A stretch of 10,954 nt of DNA, taken from Lysobacterales bacterium. GTDB lineage: Bacteria; Pseudomonadota; Gammaproteobacteria; Xanthomonadales; SZUA-36. Each line of letters opens with the position of its first letter. The first letter of the stretch is position 1. Of the stretch, positions 1 through 7,106 are shown one piece after another. The translations under genes were made by a program, and so were the position numbers. The DNA lies in assembly GCA_026193295.1 (NCBI GenBank), contig JAPHSB010000221.1:1-10954 (forward strand). Reading direction: 5' to 3'. The notes under the pieces were generated by a model. The model saw only the letters and a program-made list of their open reading frames with translations. It did not search any database and had not been told where the DNA came from.

Positions 1-811
1 CAGAATGCGCGGTAGCAATGGTATGGGATGCAATCGGGCTGTCCGTTTCGGGGTAAGGGGCATGGACCGCCAGGGCCCGGTCGTTGAACAGGATGTTCTT
101 TTTATCCAGGAAGCCAATCCCGTAGTGCTCGCCCAAAAGCATCGATTTCATACCGGTGCAATCGATGAACAGGTCGCCCGCCAGGGCGCCGTGTTGCTTG
201 CACTGCACCGCGGCGATATCGCCATTTTCGGCCGCAATTACCGCTGTGACATGGTCAAGAACATGTGTAACGCCCAGGTTTCTGGTGCAGTGCTCTCGTA
301 ATTGCTCGGCGAATTTGCCCGCGTCCAGATGATAGGCGTAGTTGGCTACGGCGGCATATTCCGGCGTCGTGATCTGCTTGGGAGCCAGGCCCGCCTCACA
401 CAGATGCCCCTGGCACGATACCGCGTCGGCAAAGGATATTTCGCCGGCCAGTTGCTGCCAGTGAGGAACCAGGTTGGCGTCATAATAGCCTTGCGGGAGG
501 ATCAGCGGATGGTAGTAATAATCGTCCTCCTCACCAGTGGCCCACCTGGCGAACTTGGCTCCCTGTTTGAAAGAGGCATCGCAGTGCCGGATAAAGTCAG
601 TTTCGGAGATGCCGATTTTTTGCAGGCTCTGTCGTAGCGTCGGCCAGGTACCTTCCCCGACACCAATGGTCTTGACGTCGGGCGATTCCACCAGGGTCAC
701 CCGCAAGCCGCCGGGGCTGTTGCTTTTGTGTTCCGCTGCGATGATACCCGCGGCCAGCCAGCCCGCGGTGCCGCCGCCGACTACCACTACATGCTTTATC
801 GCGTTACTCAT
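1..811 (-). CDS. Flavin-dependent (tryptophan-type) halogenase, N-terminal 270 residues only
   Basis: Seen: an uninterrupted frame from ATG at 811-809 to the left edge gives 270 codons beginning MSNAIKHVVVVGGGTAGW. The dinucleotide-binding motif GGGTAGW is at residues 12-18, an acidic residue ends the second strand (VTLVES, 38-43), and GVGEGTWPT follows at 50-58. A lysine in FKQGAKF (81-87) is in the region of the catalytic lysine of PrnA/RebH-type enzymes, and DLFIDCTG lies near residue 220. Family knowledge: these enzymes use reduced FAD, oxygen and halide to make hypohalous acid, which halogenates an indole or other aromatic. The WxWxIP region and catalytic glutamate would lie beyond the edge. 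GEGTWPT differs from GEATIPP in the second halogenase of the window, so the two belong to different branches. The start is supported by GAGG 11 bases upstream. It is divergent from the permease gene. The substrate is unknown, and free tryptophan is not assured. Confidence 0.93.
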   Translation of the reverse strand, partial: MSNAIKHVVVVGGGTAGWLAAGIIAAEHKSNSPGGLRVTLVESPDVKTIGVGEGTWPTLRQSLQKIGISETDFIRHCDASFKQGAKFARWATGEEDDYYYHPLILPQGYYDANLVPHWQQLAGEISFADAVSCQGHLCEAGLAPKQITTPEYAAVANYAYHLDAGKFAEQLREHCTRNLGVTHVLDHVTAVIAAENGDIAAVQCKQHGALAGDLFIDCTGMKSMLLGEHYGIGFLDKKNILFNDRALAVHAPYPETDSPIASHTIATAHS

Positions 812-1008
812 CGAGCATTGCACCTCGAGCCGTTCTTCCCGACCATTGAATCGGGGCCGGACAGTCGTATCTCAAGCCGGAAAGTAATTTCATTTTAACC
901 CGCAGGTCAATTTTTCTGGCCCTGTCCGCCAAGTTGGCCACAGGATTCCTGTCTCCAAGTGATGGATAATAGAACGCATTTGACGCCGGACCAATTTCTG
1001 AGAGCGTG

Positions 1009-2004
1009 ATGCGCAGACCCCTGTTGCCTTTTTTCGCCTGGCTGGGCGCATTCTACCTCGGCTGGCTGCTGCTGGTGTTCTATGGTGACCACCTGCAAAC
1101 CGCGCTGTCGCATTGGCCCATGGCCGTGGCGATGGCCTTCGGTTCCTACGTCGCCGGTTCCACTCCAATGGGTGGCGGCACCGTTGGGTTTCCGGTGTTG
1201 GTGCTGCTGATGAACCTGCCGGCGTCGCTGGGGCGGGATTTCAGTTTTGCCATCCAGGCGGTCGGCATGACCAGCGCCAGCATCTACATCTTGTGCAGCC
1301 GCCAGGAGCTTGAATGGCCGATGTTGCGGGCGGCGCTGATCGGCGCGGCGGTCGGTACCCCACTGGGCATCATGTTCATTGCGCCACTCGCCTCCGATCT
1401 GTTCATCAAGCTGCTGTTCGCGTCAATGTGGTGCAGTTTCGGATTGCTGCACCTGCGCCGTATTAATGAGATAACCAGCTACGAGGGCATGACGCCGCAT
1501 GACAAGGCCTTCGACCACAAAGTTGGATTTGCCGTGGGTTTGCTCGGATCACTTGCCATCGCCAGCATCACCGGCGTCGGCATCGACCTGGCAATCTACA
1601 TGGTGCTGGTCCTGTGGTGCCATGCAGACCTGAAAATCGCCATTCCGACCTCGGTCATGCTGATGGCGTTCACCTCGCTGGTCGGAATCGGCACCAAACT
1701 GTTGCTGGGAGACTTGCAGGCAGGTACGTTCGAAAACTGGCTGGCGGCGGCGCCGGTGGTGGCCATCGGCGCCCCATTGGGCGCCTGGGTAGTCAGCCGG
1801 ATCGGGCGCCGGCCGACCCTGATCGTGGTATCCGTGCTGTGCGTACTGCAGTTCGCCTGGACCCTCGTGCATGAGCGGGCTGTGCTGACAGTGTGGAGCA
1901 TCTCGGGGGCCGTGTTGGGCGTGGTGCTGTTCCTCCTCATCTTCCAGGACATGTACCGACACGGTTACCGTCTGGCCCGGCGAAGCAGGGCGGCGGACAG
2001 ATGA
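1009..2004 (+). CDS. TauE/SafE-family (TSUP) membrane permease
   Basis: A 331-residue, very hydrophobic protein with about eight membrane segments, roughly at residues 5-25, 37-50, 58-70, 80-96, 105-127, 133-147, 172-203, 210-228, 245-265, 270-288 and 295-312 (some of these merge). The glycine-rich GSTPMGGGTVGFPVL at 50-64 and the repeated APLG/TPLG turns (117-120, 255-258) fit the TauE/SafE fold, PF01925. Family members move small anions such as sulfite, sulfoacetate or other organic acids across the inner membrane; the substrate here cannot be told. ATG at 1009 is preferred over the adjacent GTG at 1006 because GAGAG at 1000-1004 leaves a workable spacing only for the ATG. It is divergent from the partial halogenase (197 bases between starts) and ends 270 bases before the receptor gene. 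A role in moving something made or used by the halogenase system is only a guess. Confidence 0.85.
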   Translation: MRRPLLPFFAWLGAFYLGWLLLVFYGDHLQTALSHWPMAVAMAFGSYVAGSTPMGGGTVGFPVLVLLMNLPASLGRDFSFAIQAVGMTSASIYILCSRQELEWPMLRAALIGAAVGTPLGIMFIAPLASDLFIKLLFASMWCSFGLLHLRRINEITSYEGMTPHDKAFDHKVGFAVGLLGSLAIASITGVGIDLAIYMVLVLWCHADLKIAIPTSVMLMAFTSLVGIGTKLLLGDLQAGTFENWLAAAPVVAIGAPLGAWVVSRIGRRPTLIVVSVLCVLQFAWTLVHERAVLTVWSISGAVLGVVLFLLIFQDMYRHGYRLARRSRAADR

Positions 2005-2021
2005 GGGCGTGCCAACGGCCC

Positions 2022-2037
2022 GTGTAAGCGCTTCCAC
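2022..2037. promoter_or_regulatory. LacI/GalR-type operator-like palindrome
   Basis: GTGTAAGCGCTTCCAC reads GTG-N-AAGCGCTT-N-CAC, symmetric at 14 of 16 positions around a central CG. It fits the GalR-type consensus GTGNAANCGNTTNCAC, and it resembles but is not identical to the two 18-base sites at 2155 and 8664. Its centre lies 134 bases upstream of the 2155-2172 operator, in front of the receptor promoter and just after the permease gene. It may be an auxiliary operator for looping, or a site for another LacI-family protein. Confidence 0.55.
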
Positions 2038-2092
2038 TTCTGACCGAATCGCCAGTGCTGAATAGGCAGCGGGGCCAGGTTATTTCAGATGC

Positions 2093-2110
2093 ACTCCAGG
2101 AATCTGGAGT
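2093..2110. repeat. Perfect 7-bp inverted repeat upstream of the receptor promoter
   Basis: ACTCCAG (2093-2099), loop GAAT, CTGGAGT (2104-2110). It is followed by CAAAAAAATA, and the TTGACT -35 element starts at 2121. The plus-strand hairpin is followed by A residues rather than T, so it is not a standard intrinsic terminator for the permease gene. It could be a protein-binding site, and the A-tract could act as an UP-like element. Its function is not known. Confidence 0.5.
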
Positions 2111-2120
2111 CAAAAAAATA

Positions 2121-2150
2121 TTGACTAGCCCCCTGAATCTACGCTAGTTT
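2121..2150 (+). promoter_or_regulatory. Probable sigma-70 promoter of the TonB receptor gene
   Basis: TTGACT (2121-2126) matches five of six -35 bases. A weaker -10, TAGTTT (2145-2150), follows with an 18-base spacer; CTAGTT at a 17-base spacer is the alternative. An A-rich stretch (2111-2120) lies directly upstream. The expected start of transcription, near 2157, falls inside the operator at 2155-2172, as expected for repression by blocking initiation. The weak -10 keeps confidence moderate. Confidence 0.5.
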
Positions 2151-2154
2151 AAAG

Positions 2155-2172
2155 AATGTAACCGCTTACATT
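2155..2172. promoter_or_regulatory. LacI-family operator at the receptor promoter
   Basis: AATGTAACCGCTTACATT: arms AATGTAA/TTACATT are perfectly complementary around CCGC, with the CpG at the exact centre as in LacI-family sites. The same 18 bases recur at 8664-8681 before the regulator gene. It overlaps the expected transcription start of the receptor gene, which points to repression in the absence of the inducing sugar. Confidence 0.85.
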
Positions 2173-2257
2173 AAGTGGTTTGCATGCGGCATATACATAG
2201 AAAAACAGCCGCTCGACGTAGATCGAACACATAGAAAGATCCTTAAAACCCGAGACC

Positions 2258-2265
2258 AGAGAGAG
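2258..2265 (+). promoter_or_regulatory. Ribosome binding site deciding a GTG start
   Basis: AGAGAGAG lies 9 bases before the GTG at 2275. The next in-frame ATG (2296) has no comparable purine stretch at a suitable distance, so the GTG is the likely start. It also gives the receptor a fuller signal peptide. Confidence 0.5.
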
Positions 2266-2274
2266 CACGTCACA

Positions 2275-5223
2275 GTGGAAAATCGCACATTCCGAATGAA
2301 CCCGGTCGCCAGCGGCATTGCCGTTGCACTGGGTGCTACCGTCATTGCCCCCGTAGCAGCCCAAAATTCCGAAGAAGAAAATGTCATGGAAGTGGTGGTT
2401 GTGCAGGGAGTCAGGCGCAGCCTGATCAACTCTGCGTCGATCAAACAGAATTCTGATGGCGTGGTGGACGCCATCTCGGCGGAGGACATCGGTAAGTTCC
2501 CCGACACCAACCTCGCTGAGGCGATGTCCCGCATCACGGGCGTGTCCATCGACCGCAACTCCCCGGGCGGCCCCGCCGGCGAAGGACAGAGAATCACGGT
2601 CCGCGGCCTTGGCCCCGACTACAACCTGGTGCTTTTGAATGGGCGCCAGATGCCCGGTGCAACCCTTGAGGACGTCGTCGCTTCCAACTCGCGTGCCTAC
2701 GACTTTTCGAACCTCGCTGCCGAATCAGTTTCTGCGGTCGAGGTCTATAAGACCAGCATGGCGAATGTTCCGACCGGCGGTATTGGCGCCACGGTCAATA
2801 TACGGACTGCCCGGCCCCTCGACATTGGCGACCGGTCCATGAGCTTCGGCGCCAAGGCGGTCACGGATACTTCGGCCGAGGGCAGCAGTTGGACGCCTGA
2901 AGTCTCGGGCATCTACAGCGACGTGTTCGCGGACGGCACGTTCGGCATCACCCTTGCAGGCACTTACCAGGAGCGTGAGCTCGGCTACAACCAGGCCCGC
3001 ATCGAACAGTATCGGTTCTGTAAAGGCGACGACGCCGGCTGCTGGGGCGCGGTTCCCCAGCCGGGTGCACCGGGCTCCGAGAATATCATTAACCGTCCGG
3101 GTCCGGACGATCTGTATGGCATTCCCCAGAACCTACGTTACAGCCTGAACCAGGTCGATCGCGAGCGGTTGAACGGCCAACTGGTGCTGCAGTGGCGTCC
3201 GATCGAGACCGTGACGGCTACACTCGATTACACGTATTCGGAGCTTGAGCTCCAGACCCGGCGCTCAGAGACTTCGGCCTGGTTCAACTTCGGGGCCAGC
3301 GCGAGTGAGTTTACCGACGGTCCGATCGCTACGCCCATAACCTATACGGAATTCTGTGATCCATGCACAAACTGGGACAGGGTTTACGACCAGGCCAAGT
3401 ACGGGCAAAAGACCGAGAACGATTCCATAGGCTTCAACCTGGAATGGATAGCCACCGACAACCTGGCGTTCACCCTCGACTATCACGATTCCACCGCGGA
3501 AATCGGCAGCGCCAGTCCCTATGGAACCAATGCACTTCTCAGTTTCCTGACTCAGGCCCGGGGAGACACCAGCGTCGATTTGTCGGCAGACTTCCCGGTC
3601 CTGAACGTTGAGCTGTTCAACGGCATGAATCCGTCCGAAATCATATCCGGTGGCTATAGCTTCAGAGACAGTTACATGAAATCCGAGGTTGAGCAGCTCG
3701 ACCTGGGTGGCGTGTTCGATTTTGGCGAAGCCATGAGCCTGGACTTCGGCGTCACGATGACCGAGGTCAACAACCGCACGGCTTTTGGCAAAAACGAAAA
3801 CCCGTCCTGGGGCGGTGTCGGTTCTCCCGACGATTACCCGGACGATCTGTTCCAGATCAGGGACATCAGCTCCGCATTTGACGCGATCCCCGGCCACGCC
3901 AATCCGAGCCTGACAGACGAATTTTTCATTTGGGATTTCGACCGAGGTGTCCAGCTCGCCTCAGCGGCACGTGGCGAGTACCTGGGTAAGCCCGAAGCGT
4001 TCACCGACGATCGCAGGGTCAAGGAAAAGACCAACAGCGCCTACCTGCAGTGGCTGTGGAATTTCGATATTGGATCCATGAACTCGAATCTGCGCGCGGG
4101 AATGCGCTATGAAGAGACCGATGTGGACTCGAGCGCCCTGGTTCCGATTGCCACAGCCATCAAGTGGGTCTCAGCCAATGAGTATGCCATCGTCGAATCG
4201 GACCCCGACTTCACCCAGCTGGACGGCAAGTACGATTACTGGCTGCCGAGCCTTGATTTCAACGTCGAGGTCAGGGAGAACATGATTGCACGTGCCAGCT
4301 ACAGCAAAACCATCGGGCGCCCGCAATGGAACTACATCCAGGGCGGGCAGACCCTGAACGAGGTCAGGATCAACGGCGGACGGGGTAACGCAGGAAATCC
4401 TGCATTGAAACCGCTTGAGTCCCAGAACTATGACCTGTCCTTCGAGTGGTATTATGGCGAAGGCAGCTATTTCTCGGTCGGCTATTTCTACAAGGACGTC
4501 AAAAACTTCGTAGGGCAGCAGATCATCAAGAGCACGCCATTCGACCTGCCGCATCCTGCACAAGGAGCGTGGTATGACGAAGCCAATGCAGCAACCGGTG
4601 GTGCAGATGACCTGAATCTGATCCGGCAATACATTCTGGAGACTTATGGAGATACCCAGTATGTCAATGTCACCGGTACGGACAGTGCCGGCAACCTGAC
4701 CGGTGAAATCTTCGGTCAACCGGGCGATGCCATAGCGGTCTTCGACATCACTGTTCCGTCGAATGCAGAAAATGCGACGATCGATGGTTGGGAGCTTGCG
4801 GTCCAGCATCTGTTCGGAGACAGCGGCTTCGGCGTCCTTGCCAATTACACCCTGGTTGATTCCGATGTGGGCTTCGACAACTCTTCTTTTGACAGCCAGT
4901 TTTCAATCGTGGGGCTGAGTGATTCGGCGAACCTGGTTGCCTTCTACGACAAGAACGGCTGGATTGCCCGACTGGCTTACAACTGGCGCGACGAGTTCCT
5001 CCAGAACACAGCCTGGGAGGGGCCAAACCCCCTTTACGTGGATGAGTACGGGCAGCTGGACGCCATCGTCAGTTACGCCTTTGACAATGGGATCACGGTA
5101 TTTGCCGAAGGCTTCAACCTGACGGATGAATATCTGCGTGTACGGACTCGTGCTCCGGAGCAAACGGCTTTCGTTACCCAGACAGGCCCACGGTATGGAA
5201 TAGGGGTGCGCTGGACGTACTAG
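2275..5223 (+). CDS. TonB-dependent outer-membrane receptor (Xanthomonas/Caulobacter type)
   Basis: 982 residues, the usual size for large carbohydrate-linked TonB receptors. Seen: signal peptide at about 1-30 (hydrophobic 11-29, ending APVAAQ), and a possible TonB box in MEVVVVQG (38-45). A plug domain at about 45-180 has KFPDTNLAEAMSRITGVSIDR, ITVRGLGPDYN and VLLNGRQMPG. A long beta-barrel follows and ends in an aromatic residue (GIGVRWTY), as outer-membrane barrels do. Family knowledge: such receptors take up oligosaccharides or other large ligands using energy from TonB-ExbBD. Only four cysteines are present, in two close pairs (249/256 and 361/364) in likely outer loops. Start is GTG, supported by AGAGAGAG upstream. 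The gene has its own promoter and operator and a strong terminator. The operator shared with lacI-GH3 suggests a glucoside-containing substrate. The exact ligand is unknown. Confidence 0.96.
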   Translation: MENRTFRMNPVASGIAVALGATVIAPVAAQNSEEENVMEVVVVQGVRRSLINSASIKQNSDGVVDAISAEDIGKFPDTNLAEAMSRITGVSIDRNSPGGPAGEGQRITVRGLGPDYNLVLLNGRQMPGATLEDVVASNSRAYDFSNLAAESVSAVEVYKTSMANVPTGGIGATVNIRTARPLDIGDRSMSFGAKAVTDTSAEGSSWTPEVSGIYSDVFADGTFGITLAGTYQERELGYNQARIEQYRFCKGDDAGCWGAVPQPGAPGSENIINRPGPDDLYGIPQNLRYSLNQVDRERLNGQLVLQWRPIETVTATLDYTYSELELQTRRSETSAWFNFGASASEFTDGPIATPITYTEFCDPCTNWDRVYDQAKYGQKTENDSIGFNLEWIATDNLAFTLDYHDSTAEIGSASPYGTNALLSFLTQARGDTSVDLSADFPVLNVELFNGMNPSEIISGGYSFRDSYMKSEVEQLDLGGVFDFGEAMSLDFGVTMTEVNNRTAFGKNENPSWGGVGSPDDYPDDLFQIRDISSAFDAIPGHANPSLTDEFFIWDFDRGVQLASAARGEYLGKPEAFTDDRRVKEKTNSAYLQWLWNFDIGSMNSNLRAGMRYEETDVDSSALVPIATAIKWVSANEYAIVESDPDFTQLDGKYDYWLPSLDFNVEVRENMIARASYSKTIGRPQWNYIQGGQTLNEVRINGGRGNAGNPALKPLESQNYDLSFEWYYGEGSYFSVGYFYKDVKNFVGQQIIKSTPFDLPHPAQGAWYDEANAATGGADDLNLIRQYILETYGDTQYVNVTGTDSAGNLTGEIFGQPGDAIAVFDITVPSNAENATIDGWELAVQHLFGDSGFGVLANYTLVDSDVGFDNSSFDSQFSIVGLSDSANLVAFYDKNGWIARLAYNWRDEFLQNTAWEGPNPLYVDEYGQLDAIVSYAFDNGITVFAEGFNLTDEYLRVRTRAPEQTAFVTQTGPRYGIGVRWTY

Positions 5224-5248
5224 TCACCTTGCACACTGGCAAGGATGG

Positions 5249-5275
5249 AAAAGCCGCTGCCAACAGCGGCTTTTT
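5249..5275 (+). terminator. Rho-independent terminator of the receptor gene
   Basis: Stem GCCGCTG (5253-5259), loop CCAA, stem CAGCGGC (5264-5270), then TTTTTCTT. The AAAA before the stem can pair with the T run and extend it. It starts about 26 bases after the receptor stop codon and separates the receptor transcript from the sapC-cupin-halogenase operon. Confidence 0.92.
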
Positions 5276-5289
5276 CTTATGGGCCGGTC

Positions 5290-5318
5290 CTGAATTTTCC
5301 ACCGGGAAGCCGTATCAT
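5290..5318 (+). promoter_or_regulatory. Possible weak promoter of the SapC operon
   Basis: CTGAAT (5290-5295), a 17-base spacer and TATCAT (5313-5318). The -10 matches five of six bases and the -35 only three. It sits between the terminator and the SapC start. No LacI-type operator is seen here, so this unit may be constitutive, controlled elsewhere, or fed by read-through. Confidence 0.3.
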
Positions 5319-5345
5319 TCCGGATAGCGTAAGGCGGATACTCGA

Positions 5346-6095
5346 ATGGCGAAGTTTGAATTGCTCAATAACGTGGATCATGCAGATCTGCGGGTCAAAA
5401 CGGAGCGCTCGGCAGAACTGGGTGACAATCTCTGGTACGTGCCGACGTTTCCTGCCGAATTCAGAAACATTCAGCGATGCTATCCCATTTTCTTCATGAA
5501 AAATCCGGACACGGGCAAGTTCCAGGCGGTGGCGATGTTCGGCTTCGAGGACCGGGAGAACCTCTTTCTGAACGAAGATGGCTGGGACGCCGGTTACATT
5601 CCGCTGAGCATCCTGCGGCAACCCTTTCTGATCGGGGTGCAGGAGAGCCGGCAGGAGGGCGCAGCCGCTACGCAATTCGTGGTTTCGGTGGATATGGACA
5701 GTCCGCGCGTCAGCACGACCGAGGGCGAACATGTCTTTCTGGAACACGGCGGCAACAGCGATTACCTGGAGCGGGTGACGTCGATCCTCAAGGTGATCCA
5801 TGAAGGATACGAGCGCAGCACGAGCTTTGCCGACATGCTGTTGGGCATGGATTTGCTCGAGTCATTCGTTCTGGATGTCGAGCTCGATAACGGTTCCACG
5901 CACTACCTGTCGGGCTTTTACACGATCAATGAAGCCTCGCTGGCGGCTCTTGAGGGCAAAGATCTCGTCGTTCTGAATAACAACGGCTACCTGGAAGCCA
6001 TCTACATGGTGATTGCCTCCATGTCCAATATCCCGGACCTGGTTGAGAAGAAGAACAGGCTGGTAGATAAGAACCCGCAGCATGCTGAGGATTGA
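5346..6095 (+). CDS. SapC-family protein
   Basis: 249 residues, the typical length of the SapC family (PF07277). Seen: family-like stretches YPIFFMKNPDTGKFQAVAMF (45-64), the nearby EDGWDAGYIPLSILRQPF, and a C-terminal part with LSGFYTINEASLAAL and a GYLEAIYMVIASM segment. There is no signal peptide or clear membrane span, so it is probably cytoplasmic. The name comes from an S-layer-associated protein of Campylobacter; it is not the SapC of peptide transporters. Its biochemical role is not known to me, but it recurs beside TonB receptors, cupin-like proteins and halogenases. AAGGCGG at 5331-5337, 8 bases before the ATG, supports the start. It is the first gene of a three-gene unit and overlaps the next gene by 14 bases, which suggests translational coupling and a joint function. 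Confidence 0.88.
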   Translation: MAKFELLNNVDHADLRVKTERSAELGDNLWYVPTFPAEFRNIQRCYPIFFMKNPDTGKFQAVAMFGFEDRENLFLNEDGWDAGYIPLSILRQPFLIGVQESRQEGAAATQFVVSVDMDSPRVSTTEGEHVFLEHGGNSDYLERVTSILKVIHEGYERSTSFADMLLGMDLLESFVLDVELDNGSTHYLSGFYTINEASLAALEGKDLVVLNNNGYLEAIYMVIASMSNIPDLVEKKNRLVDKNPQHAED

Positions 6096-7095
6096 AAAGT
6101 CAGTCCGGGAAATCGACGGTATTCGGCCGGATTCGCTGCCCCCGGATCTGCTGACGTCTTCCGAGCCGTTCGTGCTGAGAGGACTGGTGGCCGACTGGCC
6201 CGCCGTGCGGGCCGCGCAGCAGTCCACGAGCGCCGCCGACGATTACATCCGCCAGTTCTACCAGGGCGCCACGATTGGTGCGTTCTTTGCACCGCCCGAA
6301 GCGGGCGGACGCATTTTCTACAACCAGGACATGAGCGGCTTCAATTACCAGCCCGTGATGCTGAAGCTCGATCAGTTGCTGGATCGGATTCATCAGCACC
6401 TGGCGGACGAGCATCCACCGGGCATTTACGTTGGGTCGACTACAGTGGATTCCTGCTTACCGGGGTTTCGTCAGGAAAATGACCTCGACCTGGGTGCATT
6501 CGACCCCCTGGTCAGCATCTGGCTTGGAAATCAAACCCGCGTGGCGGCTCACTTCGATTCACCTGACAATATCGCCTGCTGCGTGGCCGGCCGTCGGCGC
6601 TTCATCCTGTTTCCTCCGGAGGAGCTCGAGAACCTCTACGTGGGGCCGCTGGACTTTACGCCCGCGGGGCAGTCGCCAAGCCTGGTGGATTTTCACCGCC
6701 CGGATTTCGAGAGGTTTCCCCGCTTTGCAAAGGCATTGCGGAGCGCTCAGCTGGCTGAACTGGATCCCGGCGACGCCATTTTCATACCCAGCATGTGGTG
6801 GCACCATGTGGAGGCGCTGGACCGTTTCAACGTCTTGATCAATTATTGGTGGAAGCGTAGTCCGGAGTTTATGGGCGATCCGAAACACGTATTGATCCAT
6901 GCTTTACTCAGCCTGCGGGACCTGCCTGCGGAGCAGCGCCGGGCCTGGCATAACATTTTCAAGCATTACGTGTTCGAATTCGACGAAGAAACGGTTTCGC
7001 ACATCCCCGAAAACCGGCGTGGAATTCTCTCGACGATCGATGACACCAAGGCCCGGAAATTACGAGCCCATCTGCTGAACAGTCTCAATCGCTGA
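6082..7095 (+). CDS. FIH-like cupin_8/JmjC-domain protein, putative Fe(II)/2-oxoglutarate oxygenase
   Basis: 337 residues. Seen: EPFVLRGLVADWPAV (28-42) is the usual N-terminal part of cupin_8 (PF13621). AAHFDSPDN gives His157 and Asp159 of an HxD metal site, GRRRFILFPPEE follows, and IPSMWWHHVEAL gives the distal histidine (241 or 242). ENLYVGPL and the final NYWWKRSP also fit. Compared from memory with human FIH, HFD...GRRRFILFPP aligns without gaps to HYD...GYKRCILFPP. Arg172 then falls where FIH has Lys214, the 2-oxoglutarate ligand, and Val154 where FIH has Thr196. Family knowledge: related enzymes hydroxylate protein side chains or small molecules. Whether this one binds 2-oxoglutarate is inference. 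It overlaps the SapC gene by 14 bases and lies 11 bases before the halogenase. No good ribosome binding site is seen, so translation probably depends on coupling. Confidence 0.87.
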   Translation: MLRIEKSVREIDGIRPDSLPPDLLTSSEPFVLRGLVADWPAVRAAQQSTSAADDYIRQFYQGATIGAFFAPPEAGGRIFYNQDMSGFNYQPVMLKLDQLLDRIHQHLADEHPPGIYVGSTTVDSCLPGFRQENDLDLGAFDPLVSIWLGNQTRVAAHFDSPDNIACCVAGRRRFILFPPEELENLYVGPLDFTPAGQSPSLVDFHRPDFERFPRFAKALRSAQLAELDPGDAIFIPSMWWHHVEALDRFNVLINYWWKRSPEFMGDPKHVLIHALLSLRDLPAEQRRAWHNIFKHYVFEFDEETVSHIPENRRGILSTIDDTKARKLRAHLLNSLNR

Positions 7096-7106
7096 GTCTT
7101 CGGGCG

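Noticed and set aside
5..887. Plus-strand open frames over the left end
   Set aside because: They are shadows of the halogenase encoded on the minus strand, which has all expected N-terminal motifs.
882..910. Minus-strand promoter for the partial halogenase (TTGACC at 910-905, or TAAAAT at 897-892)
   Set aside because: Each element lacks a good partner at 16-18 bases, so no promoter can be assigned with confidence.
940..952. ACAGGA-T-TCCTGT palindrome in the divergent intergenic region
   Set aside because: It is short and single-copy, and does not resemble the LacI-type sites; chance occurrence cannot be excluded.
3265..4809. Minus-strand open frames of about 210 codons (3265-3897 and 4171-4809)
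   Set aside because: They are antisense to the TonB receptor, with unlikely composition and no family resemblance.
5346..6095. SapC as part of an antimicrobial-peptide ABC transporter
   Set aside because: The shared name is misleading: this protein is soluble, lacks membrane spans and matches the S-layer-associated SapC family.
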